From assembly GCA_949752735.1 (NCBI GenBank), contig OX457038.1:24426655-24490654 (forward strand): a stretch of DNA of 64,000 nt, given 5' to 3'. A program made the translations under genes and the position numbers. Position 1 is the first letter of the stretch, and each line of letters starts with the position of its first letter. The notes below the pieces were generated by a model, which had not been told where the DNA came from, ran no database searches, and was given only the letters and a program-made list of their open reading frames with translations. Positions 14,901 through 24,562 of this stretch are shown piece after piece. Origin of the DNA: Lumbricus terrestris (taxonomy: Eukaryota; Annelida; Clitellata; Crassiclitellata; Lumbricidae).

Positions 14901-17900
14901 CATACATATTATATATACAGCCCATAAGGCACTGATTGACGAAGGATTGGTTAGCTGCCAATGAACTCCTAACTTGTCCTTGCATGTGCACTTTCAGTTC
15001 AGAAGCTTTGCCGGTGTTGGGCCCACCAGTTGTAATCCAATTTCTTGGGAGCTGCAGCTTCAGTTTTTCGGTAAGCACCTGAAGTCTGTATATTAGACAA
15101 AGGTTTCACTGGTTTAGGTCTGAAGCAAGACTGATGTTTCTATTCTTGAAAAGGGGCTTTATAAATGTCTAATTACAATCACAAAAACATAGATTCCAAT
15201 CGCCAAAAGGTGCTATATGCTATAAAATGCCTGGAGACATACGCATATATGCCATATAAATATGCCAAGCAGCTTCAATATTTACAGCCAATTAGTCTAA
15301 AACTTTCAATATATTTAGTGGCAAAAATGAAGAATCACAAACCAGAAGACTTGCACCAGCACCAATAACAAGGAGAGAGCCATCCTTTGACCAACAGCCA
15401 CAAGTTGCACTCATTCTGCGTAACAAAAACGATTAAAGTTCTAAGCAAATTTCAATGCTCAGCATTAAATCTCTCATTTACCCAAACAATAGAACATCAA
15501 AAAACTTCTAAATGTCTTAGTTCTGTTTTGTTTAAATTTGAAACATTAGAGATAGTTAGATAGATAGTAAAGTTCTAGCATAATAATAGGGCAGTGGTTC
15601 CCAACCTGTGGCCTGTGGGTCAAAAGTGGCCCGCCTTGTCTACAAAAATGGCCCTCATCTCTCAAAGAATTAACAAAAATAAGTGAAAAAATTGACAATT
15701 TTGACAGGATGGAACACATAATTATTTTCTATTACGAATTATTTTATTTTGACGTCTATAAATAACATCAAACATTCTAGTTTGATTCAATTATAACAGT
15801 TTTATATGCTTTTAGTTAATTAAATATTAGCCGTATGGCCTGCCCTAATGTCCTTCAACTAAGACAAAGTGGCCCTAAAGTCAAAAATGGTTGGGAACCA
15901 CTGCAATAGGGAATACTGTTAGAAAGGTCAAATAGGTTTTTCAATGTCACCTAATTACATAAGAAAAGTGACACCAATGCATCCTACTGCTGTTCATTGT
16001 TATGCCCCTCGGGAGTGAAAGACTGAGTCAACCTTGTGGGGCAAGTAGTTGGTATTGAACCCATGTCCTTCTGTTCTTCATTACAGCATATTACCATTAA
16101 ACCATCACCCACACCTTGAACAGCACAAGTTCTTTGAGTATTTCAGTTCAGTATATAGTCTATAAAACATGTACACTGCACAAACATTTAGTTTTACATG
16201 CACAAGAACTCAGCTCTTTATCTCATGGTTCCATCTAATAAAAGGATCCATCTCTTCTGGTTCCATGTTCTCATCATTTATTCGCTCACTTCCATTCATT
16301 TAGTCTCTCCCACGCTCTCCCTCCTTCTCTCGCTCAACTACTTACAAACAAGCTGGCCCTTAACTGCACCTTACCTCCTACAACATGTAAATTTATTTCC
16401 AGGCACAATCTAAGAAAGTAGATTTATTTTCACCTTGGATGAAGTGGCAGCGTGAAAGGTGTAACAGTTGTTTTCAGATGACTTGTGTAGAACATGCATT
16501 GAGTGGCACTCAACAGACAAAGAACATCGACTTTTGGATTGCGAAGACAACCTTTCAAAACCACAATGATGATGAAGATGAAGTAACAAACTTGGATATT
16601 TTCTCATATTTAATTCCACCTGTTCAGTGGTTAAAAGCAAGAATGAGACAGGCAATTTCTAAAGCATATCAGCAACACCACCAATGTCCAATTGTCCATC
16701 ATGTTTGTGTGTGTCAAGATATCTATATAAATATTTAAAGAAAAGATTCTGTCTGTCTGTTTAACCGGAATGCATTTCCACAGTTTTTGAGCTTTTCACT
16801 CCAAACCTTCACTACTGTGTCCGTCTCGGCATCGGAAACGCAGTGGAGGGGTTCAGTGGGAGCACTGCGTGTTAACAGATCATCTCGTGGGTCTAGGGCA
16901 CTCAATTCGTAGAGACCCAGGTATCCATCCAGTTGAATAGTTGTACTTGAGCTCTTAAATCAATACCCATAACCCAGCTAAAGTACAATACTTTAAACAT
17001 TGAAATGCAAATCAAATAATCATAGTCTAACAGTTTAGTAACTGGCAGATGGCTGTCACTTCCTGTAAAGTCAAGATGTGCATAGTAGGAACCAAGGCAG
17101 ATCCAAGATTGCTTGAGTAAGGTAAGGGTATTTCAAAAGGAATGCCACACTATAGCATCCCATCATGCACCAGTGCGATCTGAGAGACGCCAGCATATAA
17201 CCAATGCGGTTGCAGGGAGGCTACCCTCCACTCCTGTTTTTGGGAGGAAATGTCCGCACTGCCATGGCAGATTAGTGAGGACAATTTATAAGAATATAAG
17301 CTCTGCTTGAGTTCCTTACCATGAGCAACAGTTTTTACGTCAATTCTGTGCTCTTGCTCTACGTGAACATTGGCTGATTTTCCTTCACACAACCAAACAG
17401 AAACCACACAGTCAAGAACAATACACAGAAAACATCTTCCTTCAATGGAATTTCTGAACCAGTGCACTTCACGAACACTCCTAAAACAAAACACAGCTTC
17501 AGTAAGCACTGGTCATTACTTCACATAATTCCACATCTTATTTAGCACAGAGAATTCAAGTCATGCAATCTAAGACAGATACCATAATAAAAAATAAACT
17601 TAAAGTGTCACTCAAAGGTGCAAGAGACATTCGTAATAAAATTTAAAATTACTGCAATAAAGCTTATCTCAATGTATTTACAAAAAGACTCATAATTACC
17701 AGTACATAATATATTGGCAATGTCCATTGTTAGTGAGATGCAACTGTGAACAATTCTTAAGAAGTTACTCATAGTCTACTTTATGAGCATGTTGAAAACT
17801 AATTTTAAAATGTATACCATAAATTTATTTTCATAATTGCAAAATGTGTCAATTTTTCTCTCATCCTTTGGCTTTTTAATAACCAGTTAAGTCCACCATG

Positions 17901-18839
17901 CAGAAGTAACAGCCGCATGGTTCATAAGTTCATGCCAGATTCTTGGAATCACAACAGCATACATCTGTGGATACCTCGTATCCATCCTTCCAGCACTGAT
18001 CGCCAGAAACCACATGAGGTTCCCATGACTTGTCCTGGTCACCAATAGGTATGCCAAAGATGCAATATTATGTGCTTTGTGAAATAGTTCATCTCACTTG
18101 TGTCAAACCACACATAAAAAATGCAGTCAGCTGATTCCTTGTAATGTCTAGAGGACATTATTTGCTATGAGCACTTTTAGTTATCTTACTGAAAATTTCC
18201 ATGTTTGGTTGATGAGGCAAAGTCAAAAGTTCCACTGATGCGATCATAAGGAATAATGAAAATCATTTGGCCATCTGTCCACACCAGACCATATACCGGA
18301 TCAATAGCTGCAAGAAACAAACTACTGATACAACCCAAATCTTCAATCACATAAGTCAACCAGTCACACCCCAAGTTACCTTATCAGCAGTCTTCCAAAT
18401 AACTTGATTACGAAAAGCCAAAATTCTGTAAAGCAGATAGCATTTATAAAAAATGATACCCTATTTCCCAAAAAACCATAGAAATTACAATTTTACGATG
18501 ACAAAGTTTGTGTATAAATGAAGAAGTTCAAGTATCCTAAAAAAACACAAAAGATGCACAGATTGAAAGCAAATACTCTACAATATTGAATTATATTGAC
18601 CGACCATGTTGAATTATGGTGAACATGCCACAAGTTCAAAATTTTTGGTTCAAAGATTTTCATTAGAAAACACAGGCTCAAAAAAAGAATTAATCCTGAC
18701 ATATAAACAAATTTGCAGCAACATTCTCTGACATTTATGGGCTAGCACAAACTCTAAACATTATCATTTATAAACAATTCTTACCATCATACAAAGCATT
18801 GATTCCAATCCTTGGTAATCTAGCACTGCCTAAATCCAT
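2910..18839 (-). CDS. WDCP: WDCP, complete 16-exon gene
   Basis: WD-repeat and coiled-coil-containing protein (vertebrate C2orf44/WDCP). Exons in transcript order: 18785-18839, 18190-18307, 17320-17480, 16434-16551, 15343-15415, 13890-13957, 12056-12180, 11544-11680, 11156-11278, 10320-10415, 9833-10010, 8671-8968, 7289-7661, 5376-5419, 3824-3977, 2910-3056. All phases match and the sum is 2268 bp = 755 aa plus stop (human about 721). Start is MDLGSARLPRIGINALYD at 18839. Family landmarks are AIDPVYGLVWTDG (WD start), CGCWSKDGSLLVIGAG, VCATQLPLDQLC, SDFVIAGSNTSNM, a Ser-rich linker, a short coiled coil (exons 13-14) and a C-terminal VHLVFEDGD...DVDGFIPLDF block. In vertebrates it binds the kinase HCK. 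The last exon's acceptor and the donors of exons 5, 11 and 12 are non-optimal. No poly(A) signal was identified. Confidence 0.9.
3070..3425 (-). mobile_element. CR1/L2-like LINE C-terminal fragment
   Basis: Inside the last WDCP intron. The antisense frame (3127-3420) reads RRSLRSASRGDFMVPYART, then AFSVTGPSAWNDLPSNLR and LLKTFLFDRAWVGSASE. This is the conserved C-terminal tail of CR1/L2-clade reverse transcriptase proteins. It is followed on the minus strand by the tail GAAGGGGCGCTATATAAATT, which recurs at many LINE and SINE ends in this window. Truncated at the 5' end. Confidence 0.85.
3978..5375. other. WDCP intron 14
   Basis: AT-rich intron between WDCP exons 14 and 15. No repeat family, transposon end or coding signal stood out apart from the flanking exons; short ORFs are shadows. 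Confidence 0.5.
5640..5892 (+). mobile_element. RTE-like LINE C-terminal tail
   Basis: Open frame 5662-5892 contains DFGHVMRVDGLEKAIMLACG, RRRGRPRIRWMEDAHRRTG and NRTKWRRLVMTVARVPRTDG. It matches the tail after the reverse transcriptase of RTE-like and related LINEs (HV-R-D, RGRPR-RW-DD, DR-WR motifs). It stops immediately before the Helitron start at 5896. Only the tail survives, within WDCP intron 13. Confidence 0.85.
5896..6810 (+). mobile_element. Non-autonomous Helitron
   Basis: Begins with TCTATATCTATAAGG after an A (5895) and ends with CTAG at 6807-6810 followed by T, as expected for Helitron insertion between A and T. Eight bases before the CTAG end is a short GC hairpin, CCCGG-loop-CCGGG (6783-6798), the usual Helitron 3' terminator. 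No Rep/helicase frame is present. The interior holds two copies of a CCACCAT-GGGGCCAGGGTG block (about 6059 and 6190) and a long G-rich tract. A second copy of the 5' end is at 16722. Confidence 0.85.
6340..6690 (+). repeat. G-rich GGGGTG tract
   Basis: About 350 bp of degenerate GGGGTG/GGATGGGG repeats, strongly G-biased on the + strand, with dozens of G-runs of three or more that could form G-quadruplexes. It lies inside the Helitron. The Pro/His-rich and Gly/Trp-rich open frames across it are low-complexity artefacts. Confidence 0.9.
9140..9392 (+). mobile_element. CR1/L2-like LINE C-terminal fragment
   Basis: The frame reads RRAFSVVSISSWKGLPLAL, then LPTFYKLLKTFLF, the typical end of CR1/L2-like LINE proteins. 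It is followed by CTTGAAGGGGCTTTATATAG, the shared LINE/SINE tail. Lies in WDCP intron 11. Confidence 0.8.
10869..11090 (+). mobile_element. tRNA-derived SINE, family A copy 1
   Basis: The head has a pol III A box (TGGTGCAGTGG, 10879-10889) and B box (GGTTCGAATCC, 10923-10933). The body ends in GAGCACCTCTGAGTAGG, GCTTGAAGGGGCGCTATAAG and a (CAAA)n tail. The last part is nearly identical to the 3' tails of CR1/L2-like LINE fragments at 3070-3140. Lies in WDCP intron 9. It is not a functional tRNA because no acceptor or anticodon stems fold. Confidence 0.85.
12447..12690 (+). mobile_element. tRNA-derived SINE, family B, decayed copy
   Basis: Shares the family B body with 22261-22498: GCTTTGTAGGCTGC, CTGTTCTGTTAGTAGT, AATTAAGATTACTGC, AGCGCTGTGC and a terminal ATT repeat. 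The A/B boxes are degraded. It sits in WDCP intron 7. Confidence 0.7.
13540..13821 (-). other. Orphan 93-codon ORF in WDCP intron 6
   Basis: An intact minus-strand frame includes YGEVCILSKYKMPIICRIF and an acidic patch ESDGEDECE near the end. It lies between WDCP exons 6 and 7 in the same strand. I do not recognise it. It could be a decayed transposon frame or chance, and there are no supporting splice or promoter signals. Confidence 0.25.
14117..14139 (+). repeat. (AC)n microsatellite
   Basis: A run of CA dinucleotides inside WDCP intron 5. Confidence 0.9.
14465..14970. mobile_element. DNA element family D, copy 1
   Basis: Shares a long stretch with 54884-55347: AATAAACTTCTCTA... near 14570, TTAGCTAAAG, TACTGTTTAG, ...AGTCATAAATA-GCTA, then GTACATTT-GT-GAGACCC and a C-rich CCTCCCCC end. 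Boundaries are inferred from where similarity stops. No coding capacity is seen; it looks like a non-autonomous DNA transposon in WDCP intron 5. Confidence 0.6.
15593..15903. mobile_element. hAT-type element, 311 bp
   Basis: Perfect 15-bp terminal inverted repeats CAGTGGTTCCCAACC / GGTTGGGAACCACTG. Flanking 8-mers TAATAGGG and CAATAGGG match 7 of 8, consistent with an 8-bp hAT target duplication with one mutation. Non-coding interior with TGGCCC motifs near both ends. Confidence 0.85.
16000..16120 (-). mobile_element. tRNA-derived SINE, family C copy 1
   Basis: On the minus strand an A-box-like TGATGGTTTAATGG precedes AGAAGGACATGGGTTCAATA, which contains the B box. The same order recurs at 57555-57680 (minus). 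Located in WDCP intron 4. Confidence 0.65.
16722..16870 (+). mobile_element. Helitron 5' end fragment
   Basis: Starts TCTATATAAATATTTAAAG after an A and shares CAGTTTTTGAGCTTTTCACT and CCAAACCTTCACTACTGTGT with the Helitron at 5896. Similarity fades by about 16870 and no CTAG 3' end is seen, so the copy is truncated or rearranged. Confidence 0.7.
17890..18060 (-). other. Coding-like island in WDCP intron 2
   Basis: Two minus-strand frames are open here: one Cys-rich (GDQCWKDGYEVSTDVCCCD) and one Trp/Arg-rich (LMWFLAISAGRMDTRYPQ). It lies between WDCP exons 2 and 3, but including it would break the WDCP frame. It is not recognised and may be a decayed transposon frame. Confidence 0.25.
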
Positions 18840-19111
18840 GCCAGGTTCTAAATAAAAAAAGAGATTCCTGAAACAATTAAATTTAAAAAAAACACAATTT
18901 GTAAATCATTGAAGGCTAATTTTCGGTGTGGGCCAAGTAGGATCATAAGCATACAACACAGGTAACCCAGATAAAAAAACCCGAACTGAACAGCGACAGC
19001 TCAGCCTTGAGTCAAATGTCACGACACTACCCAAAGTACTATGATCACCTTAAGTAAATTGCTGCATATGACACAGGATCACAGCTTAACTGTCACAAGG
19101 CGGACAAATCT
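18840..19111. other. WDCP upstream region
   Basis: Should contain the WDCP 5' UTR and promoter. I see no TATA box or CpG cluster that I can assign with confidence. Confidence 0.4.
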
Positions 19112-19500
19112 GGGCAAATGTGTATTTTAGCATCGTAAATTATTCGCTCGTTGAAGCATTATTATTTTTAATCAATCCAACATCTAGTTTGGCAAGAATC
19201 CTTCTAATCAATCCAGCTTCTGTTTAGGCAAAATTTTGTTTCATCAATCCCACTTTTATTTAGGCAGCAATTATTTTTTCATCAATATAACTTCTATTTA
19301 AACAAAATTATCGTTCATCAATCCAGCTCCAATTTCAGCAAGATTGTTTAATAAATCCCACTTCTATTTAAGTAAAAATTCTTTTCATCAATCCAACTTT
19401 TTAAAACCAGAATTCTCTTTATCAATTCGACTTGAATTCGACCAACGTCAAAACCCATGTATTCTGTAATAATTTACAACACTAAAATACATATTTACCC
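19112..19500. mobile_element. 389-bp TIR element with internal tandem array, copy 1
   Basis: Ends are inverted repeats of about 33 bp: GGGCAAATGTGTATTTTAG and, reading in from the other side, GGGTAAATATGTATTTTAG. The interior is about eight degenerate units of about 35 bp, each starting CATCAATCCARCTTCTATTT or similar. A second copy of equal length lies at 45651-46039 in the opposite orientation. No obvious target duplication. Non-coding. Confidence 0.85.
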
Positions 19501-19868
19501 AAACCTGCTGTCAGCTGAAATGACATTTAACTCATTTGAGTGGCAATAATATTATGATCACAGACTGATATGGAGGATATTAGGAAAAGATGGAAGGAGC
19601 ATTCTGAAAAACTGAATATGATGATGATATTCGTTTAATTCAAAGTATGACAAATCCAGGTGACAAACCGCACCAGGTTACAGGTCAGAGATGTAAAATA
19701 ATACACAGAAGTAATAATAAAGTTTAGTAATAATAATGTAATAAAGTTGTGGCAGCCATGAGATGGCACCCGTCCGTCACGTTATTGATGTTAAACTAGA
19801 CAGTTGAATGAGTTGATGTCGAATTACTGTCATTGATTCAGGATAAGCCAAAAACGGCCCGTCAGTTA

Positions 19869-20072
19869 TTAGCAGCTGTAGTCAGCGCTACTGACGCTCA
19901 CTTCACGATGGTGATGTGTACGAAGAATCGCCAGTTCATTAGTACATCTAGCCGATGCTACAAAGTCTATCCATTCGAAGCATATAGTGCCCAATAAGAC
20001 TATTCGTGACTTAATAGAATTGTTGATAAAGTCTTTATAGTCCATTTCTGAGGGCTTGCTGGAGAAGTGCAT
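19869..20072 (-). CDS. Small ORF (67 aa) of a divergent pair
   Basis: An uninterrupted frame starts MHFSSKPSEMDYKDFINNS at 20072. An alternative reading is a first exon ending at HHHRE, where a good donor (GTGAGC) occurs. No family is recognised. The start is 73 bp from the divergent ORF at 20146, and a palindromic E-box/CRE-like site lies between. Downstream on this strand is the start of WDCP, so a splice partner is unclear. It may be a genuine small gene or chance. Confidence 0.3.
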   Translation of the reverse strand: MHFSSKPSEMDYKDFINNSIKSRIVLLGTICFEWIDFVASARCTNELAILRTHHHREVSVSSADYSC

Positions 20073-20113
20073 GGAAATTCGGATCCGTACAATTTGTTTT
20101 CAGTTCTTACCGA

Positions 20114-20126
20114 CCACGTGACGTGG
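20114..20126. promoter_or_regulatory. Palindromic E-box/CRE-like site
   Basis: CCACGTGACGTGG is a perfect 13-base odd palindrome combining CACGTG (bHLH-ZIP E-box) and TGACGT (CRE half). It lies between two divergent small ORFs, which would suit a bidirectional promoter. Functional role is inference. Confidence 0.4.
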
Positions 20127-20145
20127 TAGCAGCTGCCATGCGAAG

Positions 20146-20340
20146 ATGAGCGTAGATGGTACTAAAACGTCGAAAATACGAATAATTCACGAGATTTGTC
20201 CAGACAAACATCACAGAAGCCGAGCCGGATGCATAATATGCTCAAATAGACAAGACATTTGCAATCACACAGCTAAAAATCCAAATAAACCGGTACATTC
20301 TCTCCGAGCGAAAATCGGCGTGAACCTTATGTTCCGCTAG
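20146..20340 (+). CDS. Small ORF (64 aa) of a divergent pair
   Basis: Frame MSVDGTKTSKIRIIHEIC through NLMFR-stop with five cysteines, including CIICSNRQDIC, spaced like a small metal-binding cluster. No family is recognised. It stops just before LINE sequence begins near 20385. Could be a first exon or a small protein. Confidence 0.3.
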   Translation: MSVDGTKTSKIRIIHEICPDKHHRSRAGCIICSNRQDICNHTAKNPNKPVHSLRAKIGVNLMFR

Positions 20341-20384
20341 CGAGATCTCGATTCATATAATGACCCAAACAAGACAGGTGATAG

Positions 20385-21100
20385 CTATTTGGAAAACATC
20401 GTGGAAGTGGAAGACATGGTTGGCATGCCAGCACTGGGAGAAGAAGAAGTAGTGACTGCTGTCAACAGAATGAAATACAGGAAGGCTCCGGGCTTAGATA
20501 ACATTAGAGCAGAGGAAATACAGGCGTAAACAGAGATAGTGGGAATTAAGATCATGCATAGACTTTGTCAAATGGTATGGCAGATGGAGGAGATACCATT
20601 GGACTGGAAGCGATTCATCGCTATTCCTCCATACAATAAAAGGATAGACCAGAGTGTGCAAATAACATCTGAGAGATAAGCTTGCTGTGCCACAGCAGTA
20701 AAGTTTTCTCAACAATAATCAAATTACAGGTAATAAAAAGGACGAAAGAGATCTTATCGGAGTCGCAGGCAGGATTGACAGTGAACAGGAGCATAATAGA
20801 TCTGATCTTCACTCTAAGACAACTGGCAGAGAAGTATGAAGAATTTGGGAAGGAACTTTATGTATGCTAAAAAAAATTCGAAAGACTTTCAACAGTGTGT
20901 GGAGAAAAGGAATGTGGAGAGTTATGAGACATTACAGATATCCAGAGAAGATAATATGAATACTGGAAAATGCCTACAAGGACACCTTCAGTGTGGTGAG
21001 GGTGGATAGAGAGTTGTCGGAAAAGTTTAAGACTGTTGTGGGAGTACTACATGGATGTGTATTGTCACTGTTCAATATATTCCTGGCTATGGCACTGGAT
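20385..21100 (+). pseudogene. RTE-like LINE reverse transcriptase remnant
   Basis: Broken frames contain LGEEEVVTAVNRMKYRKAPG then LDNIRAEEIQ (RT block 1), SESQAGLTVNRSIIDLIFTL then RQLAEKYEEF (block 2), a degraded FERxFxSVWRKGMWRV region, and a G-V-L-x-GC motif near 21040. Several stops and frameshifts show it is dead. It is the same general LINE group as the tails at 5640 and 60000-62740. It joins a different LINE at about 21100. Confidence 0.85.
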
Positions 21101-22010
21101 GGAACGCGTTCTAACCAGTGGAGTACCTCAGGGGTCGGTTCTTGGGTCTCTGCTTTTTCTGCTGTAAACGGCCGATCTTGAGAGACTTGCCTCTGGAGTG
21201 GGGCTTTCCTCTCGTTTCTATGCCGACAACTCGCAGCTATACACGACTGGTCCGTCGACAACTGCACCTCAACTGCAGCAACGTATGGAGTCTGGAGTAG
21301 AGCTGATTGGTTGAGGTCCAATCGCCTCCTCTTGAATCTGGACAAGACCGATTTCCTTGGTGTGCCACTTGTAAGAGAGGTTATCAACTCAGCAGTGAGT
21401 CCCTGAATATGTGCAGAATATCAGTGCGGCTTTCCACTGTGGTGCATGACCTCAGTTTTATTCCAGACGGACATGTCCATGACATGCCAAGTGGGACTGA
21501 CGGTTGGCAGATGCTTTCGCCAGCTGCGATTAATTAAAAGCTGTGTGCAATCACTGCCCTTTGAGGCTGCAGAAACAGCTGTTTTCTGCTTTGTTGTTTC
21601 TCTGGTGGACCAGTGCAACAGTCTATTGGTTGCAACGTATGGAGTCGGGAGTAGAGCTGATTGGTTGAGGTCCAATTGTCTCCTTTTGAATCCCGACAAG
21701 CACCTGCACGATCGATTACAGTCTGTGTTGAATGCAGCGGCAAGGCTCGCTTGTAATTTGCAGAAGTACGATTATGTGATGCCATTACCGCGTGACGTGC
21801 TGCAATGGATTCCGGTACCGTACCGCATTGAATACAAACTCTCATTGCTGGTCTACAGGTCACTACATGGCCTTGCAACGGACTACCTCAAATCCTACTG
21901 CATGCAGATGGCTTCGTCAGGTGCTGGACTTGCGCTGAGATCCAGTGTGAAAGGAGATTTGTATGTGCGGAGGACAAGGATACGCTACATCAAGTGCACA
22001 TACATACATT
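21100..22010 (+). pseudogene. CR1/L2-like LINE reverse transcriptase remnant
   Basis: Starts at TSGVPQGSVLGSLLFLLYTA (RT block with PQG), then a degraded YADN-QLY catalytic block, LNLDKTDFLGVP, SLVDQCNSLL, LQSVLNAAARLACNLQKYD, DVLQWIPVPYRIEYKLSLLV and RSLHGLATDYLKSYC. Stops interrupt it. A block of about 68 bp near 21277 is repeated near 21631, so the copy is internally rearranged. Catalytic YADD reads YADN. Confidence 0.9.
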
Positions 22011-22260
22011 AAGTGGATATGTGCAGTTTGCACGGAAAAAGAAAAAGAGAAGACAAAAGAAGCGATGGCTCGACATGATACGTGCCCACGACAGATACAG
22101 GGAGTCACGACTGTCGGAAGATGGGTTGGTCTGCGCAGGAGACAACACACAAAGCACAGGACAGAGAGAAGTGGAGAATTTCCATAAATAAGTGGCTGTC
22201 GCGTGCAAGGGCATCGCTCAAGCCATACCTCATGCCAGAAGTCAAGTGATCAACATTACC

Positions 22261-22498
22261 GGGGGGCCCGGTAGAGTAGTGGTTAACACGCTGGCCAAGA
22301 GTGCGAGAGGTTGCAGGTTCGAGCCTCCGTTGGGCGGATTTGCTTTGTAGGCTGCCATTGGCGCCGTGTAATTACAAAGCTGTCTGTTCAGTTGGTAGTT
22401 AAGTTTAATTAAGATTACTGCATAACCTGTAAATGTAAAGCGCAGTGCGTCTTGCAGGCGTTTAATTAAAGAAAAGATATTATTATTATTATTATTAA
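22261..22498 (+). mobile_element. tRNA-derived SINE, family B copy 1
   Basis: Begins GGGGGGCCCGGTAGAGTAGT with A box TAGAGTAGTGG and B box GGTTCGAGCCT. Body has TTGGGCGGATTTGCTTTGTA and AGCGCAGTGCGTCTTGCAGG, ending in (ATT)n. The antisense copies at 38398 and 54098 confirm the family. Confidence 0.85.
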
Positions 22499-24562
22499 GA
22501 ACATGCAATGGCAATAAAATTAATTATCGCTCACTTCAAGCATTTTCTAAATTAACTTAATAAATAATTCAAAATAAAGATAGGGATTTACACAAAAGAC
22601 ACAAAATAACCGTTACCACACTTCTATCATCAAATGATGCTTGTTATGATTTTGTTCGAGTTTCGAAAAATAACTTTATTTATGCTATTGGATTTACACA
22701 AGCAGAATGGAAATTCGCGCAAAAGTTTTGTAAATCGATGTGTGGCGACATCTAACGTCTGAGGAGCAAGAGCGTTTTAATCTACTAGCACGGAACACGG
22801 TACTCACACGCGCTATTGTCAACTAATTATACTCTCAAAATGAAATAATTTTTTAATCATTGGCTCACGAAAACATATCTGGAACTGATGAAAATTTACT
22901 CAAATAACTTTAATGTTCAGCTTCAGTAATAATAGAACTTTGTATATCTATTCGCTAAATGTTAGCATAAACTGTGTTAAAGTTTCTCTTTCCAAACTTC
23001 AAGTTCTGCGGCTGCTATGGCAATGGCATCAACATGGCTGTCGGTTAGTTTTAAGATAAACTATTTTAGAACGGTTGTTGTTGATGTGCATAAAGTGTTG
23101 GTTAAGTTTTCGGATCCATCAGTAAAAAAAACTGAACTTAACTTCGCGTTTGTAAATTGTAACACTGGTAACTCGAAGGGGCAATTACGAATGAATGTAA
23201 TTAAAGCAAATTGGTTCAATCTGGCAGAATTTTATTATCTACCGTCTAGAGTTTTGATACGATAACTCTTTTGAAATCTTAAGTAAGTAAATATACGAAG
23301 ACCTGACTGCATGGACAATTAAGTTAAATTTATGCAGAACAAACCCTGCTAATGATGGCATTGTCTGATCCATCAAATGTTCTCTACTAGCATGCCCACA
23401 TGGATTCCATACAGTGAGCACACAGTTCCTTATGGGACCCATATATAGCTAATATACATGTAGGTCCAATACAGGGTGAGAATTGCAATGGGGCTGAGGA
23501 TTGAACCTCTAGTCTTTCTTTGGACCCATAGTGAAGTCTTCCTTGCACATCCAAACTCCACATAAATCATTGTCTGACCTGGGACTAATATGAAAGGATA
23601 TAAAGAGCTCTGCAATCTCTCATCCAATAAGAAATCATATTTTCTGATGCGTCACAGGCGATGTATGTGATGTGTATCTGAGTAATGAGCAGGGTAATTT
23701 CGGACAGAGTCGCATCATTTCGACGGTTTTTTAGTCATCATTTGTATAATTGCCTTGCATGGGTATCAAACAGTTTAGTTCGACTCCTGTAATACCTTGT
23801 GACTATGAAACTTTAGTCATACTACGTTCATGTCAGTTAAACTATTGTCCATAGTCTCTTGGGAAGATGCCTATAATTATGATGTAGTTCAGTCACCTCC
23901 ATGGGACGCCTCCTCTTTGCTTCACAGGGCTGCAATTTGTGACTTTCCTAATGCTGGTCATTGCTATTTTTACGCAGTAATATGGAAATATGGTACAGCT
24001 CTAGTTCTTGCCTGTTGACCAGAAGATATTCAGTGACTTTTGTGGCCGTGCTTATTCCCTTTTCCATTCCGTGCTTCACACCTAAGCCATGTCTTATTAT
24101 CTATTACCTCCGATGTAGAATGCTACCTACTTAATCCATCCTCTTTCACACAATTGTGAGATCCAACATGCTGACGTATTGATCTGCTGGGGTTTTATCA
24201 TTTGTTATTCAAATGAATCTATTGCTGTTCTTCTTACTTTTTTCCTTTCTCTCTCACATAGCTCAAAGACATCTGTTTTGTATTGGTAATCACACTTTTT
24301 GACTATTTTATGATTGTGTACTCTTAGATTGTTTTTATTCGATGTTCCTGCAGTGCATATGCAGGCAGTTCAATAAAGTGCATACATATACATGTACTTA
24401 CTTATTATTATGTATACATACTTACATACATTCACATAATCCAGTGTATAACTGCATGTTACTATACAGTATGTAGTCTATTTCCGAATATGTGTATCAA
24501 TTATGGCTGCAGGTTCCATGAGCAATATGTATGATGTAGCATTGCTCTGAGAAGCATAAAAA
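22499..24562 (+). other. Upstream region of the coiled-coil gene
   Basis: Probably contains the promoter and a 5' non-coding exon. A plausible UTR exon acceptor, GGCTGCAG at about 24510, lies shortly before the start codon. An 82-codon open frame at 23017-23265 has no recognised family. A possible pol III B-box on the minus strand (GGTTCAATCC near 23498) hints at a decayed SINE. Confidence 0.35.

Noticed and set aside
23017..23265. 82-codon ORF before the coiled-coil gene as its first exon
   Set aside because: No donor with a frame compatible with the 24563 exon, whose upstream sequence has in-frame stops; at most 5' UTR.
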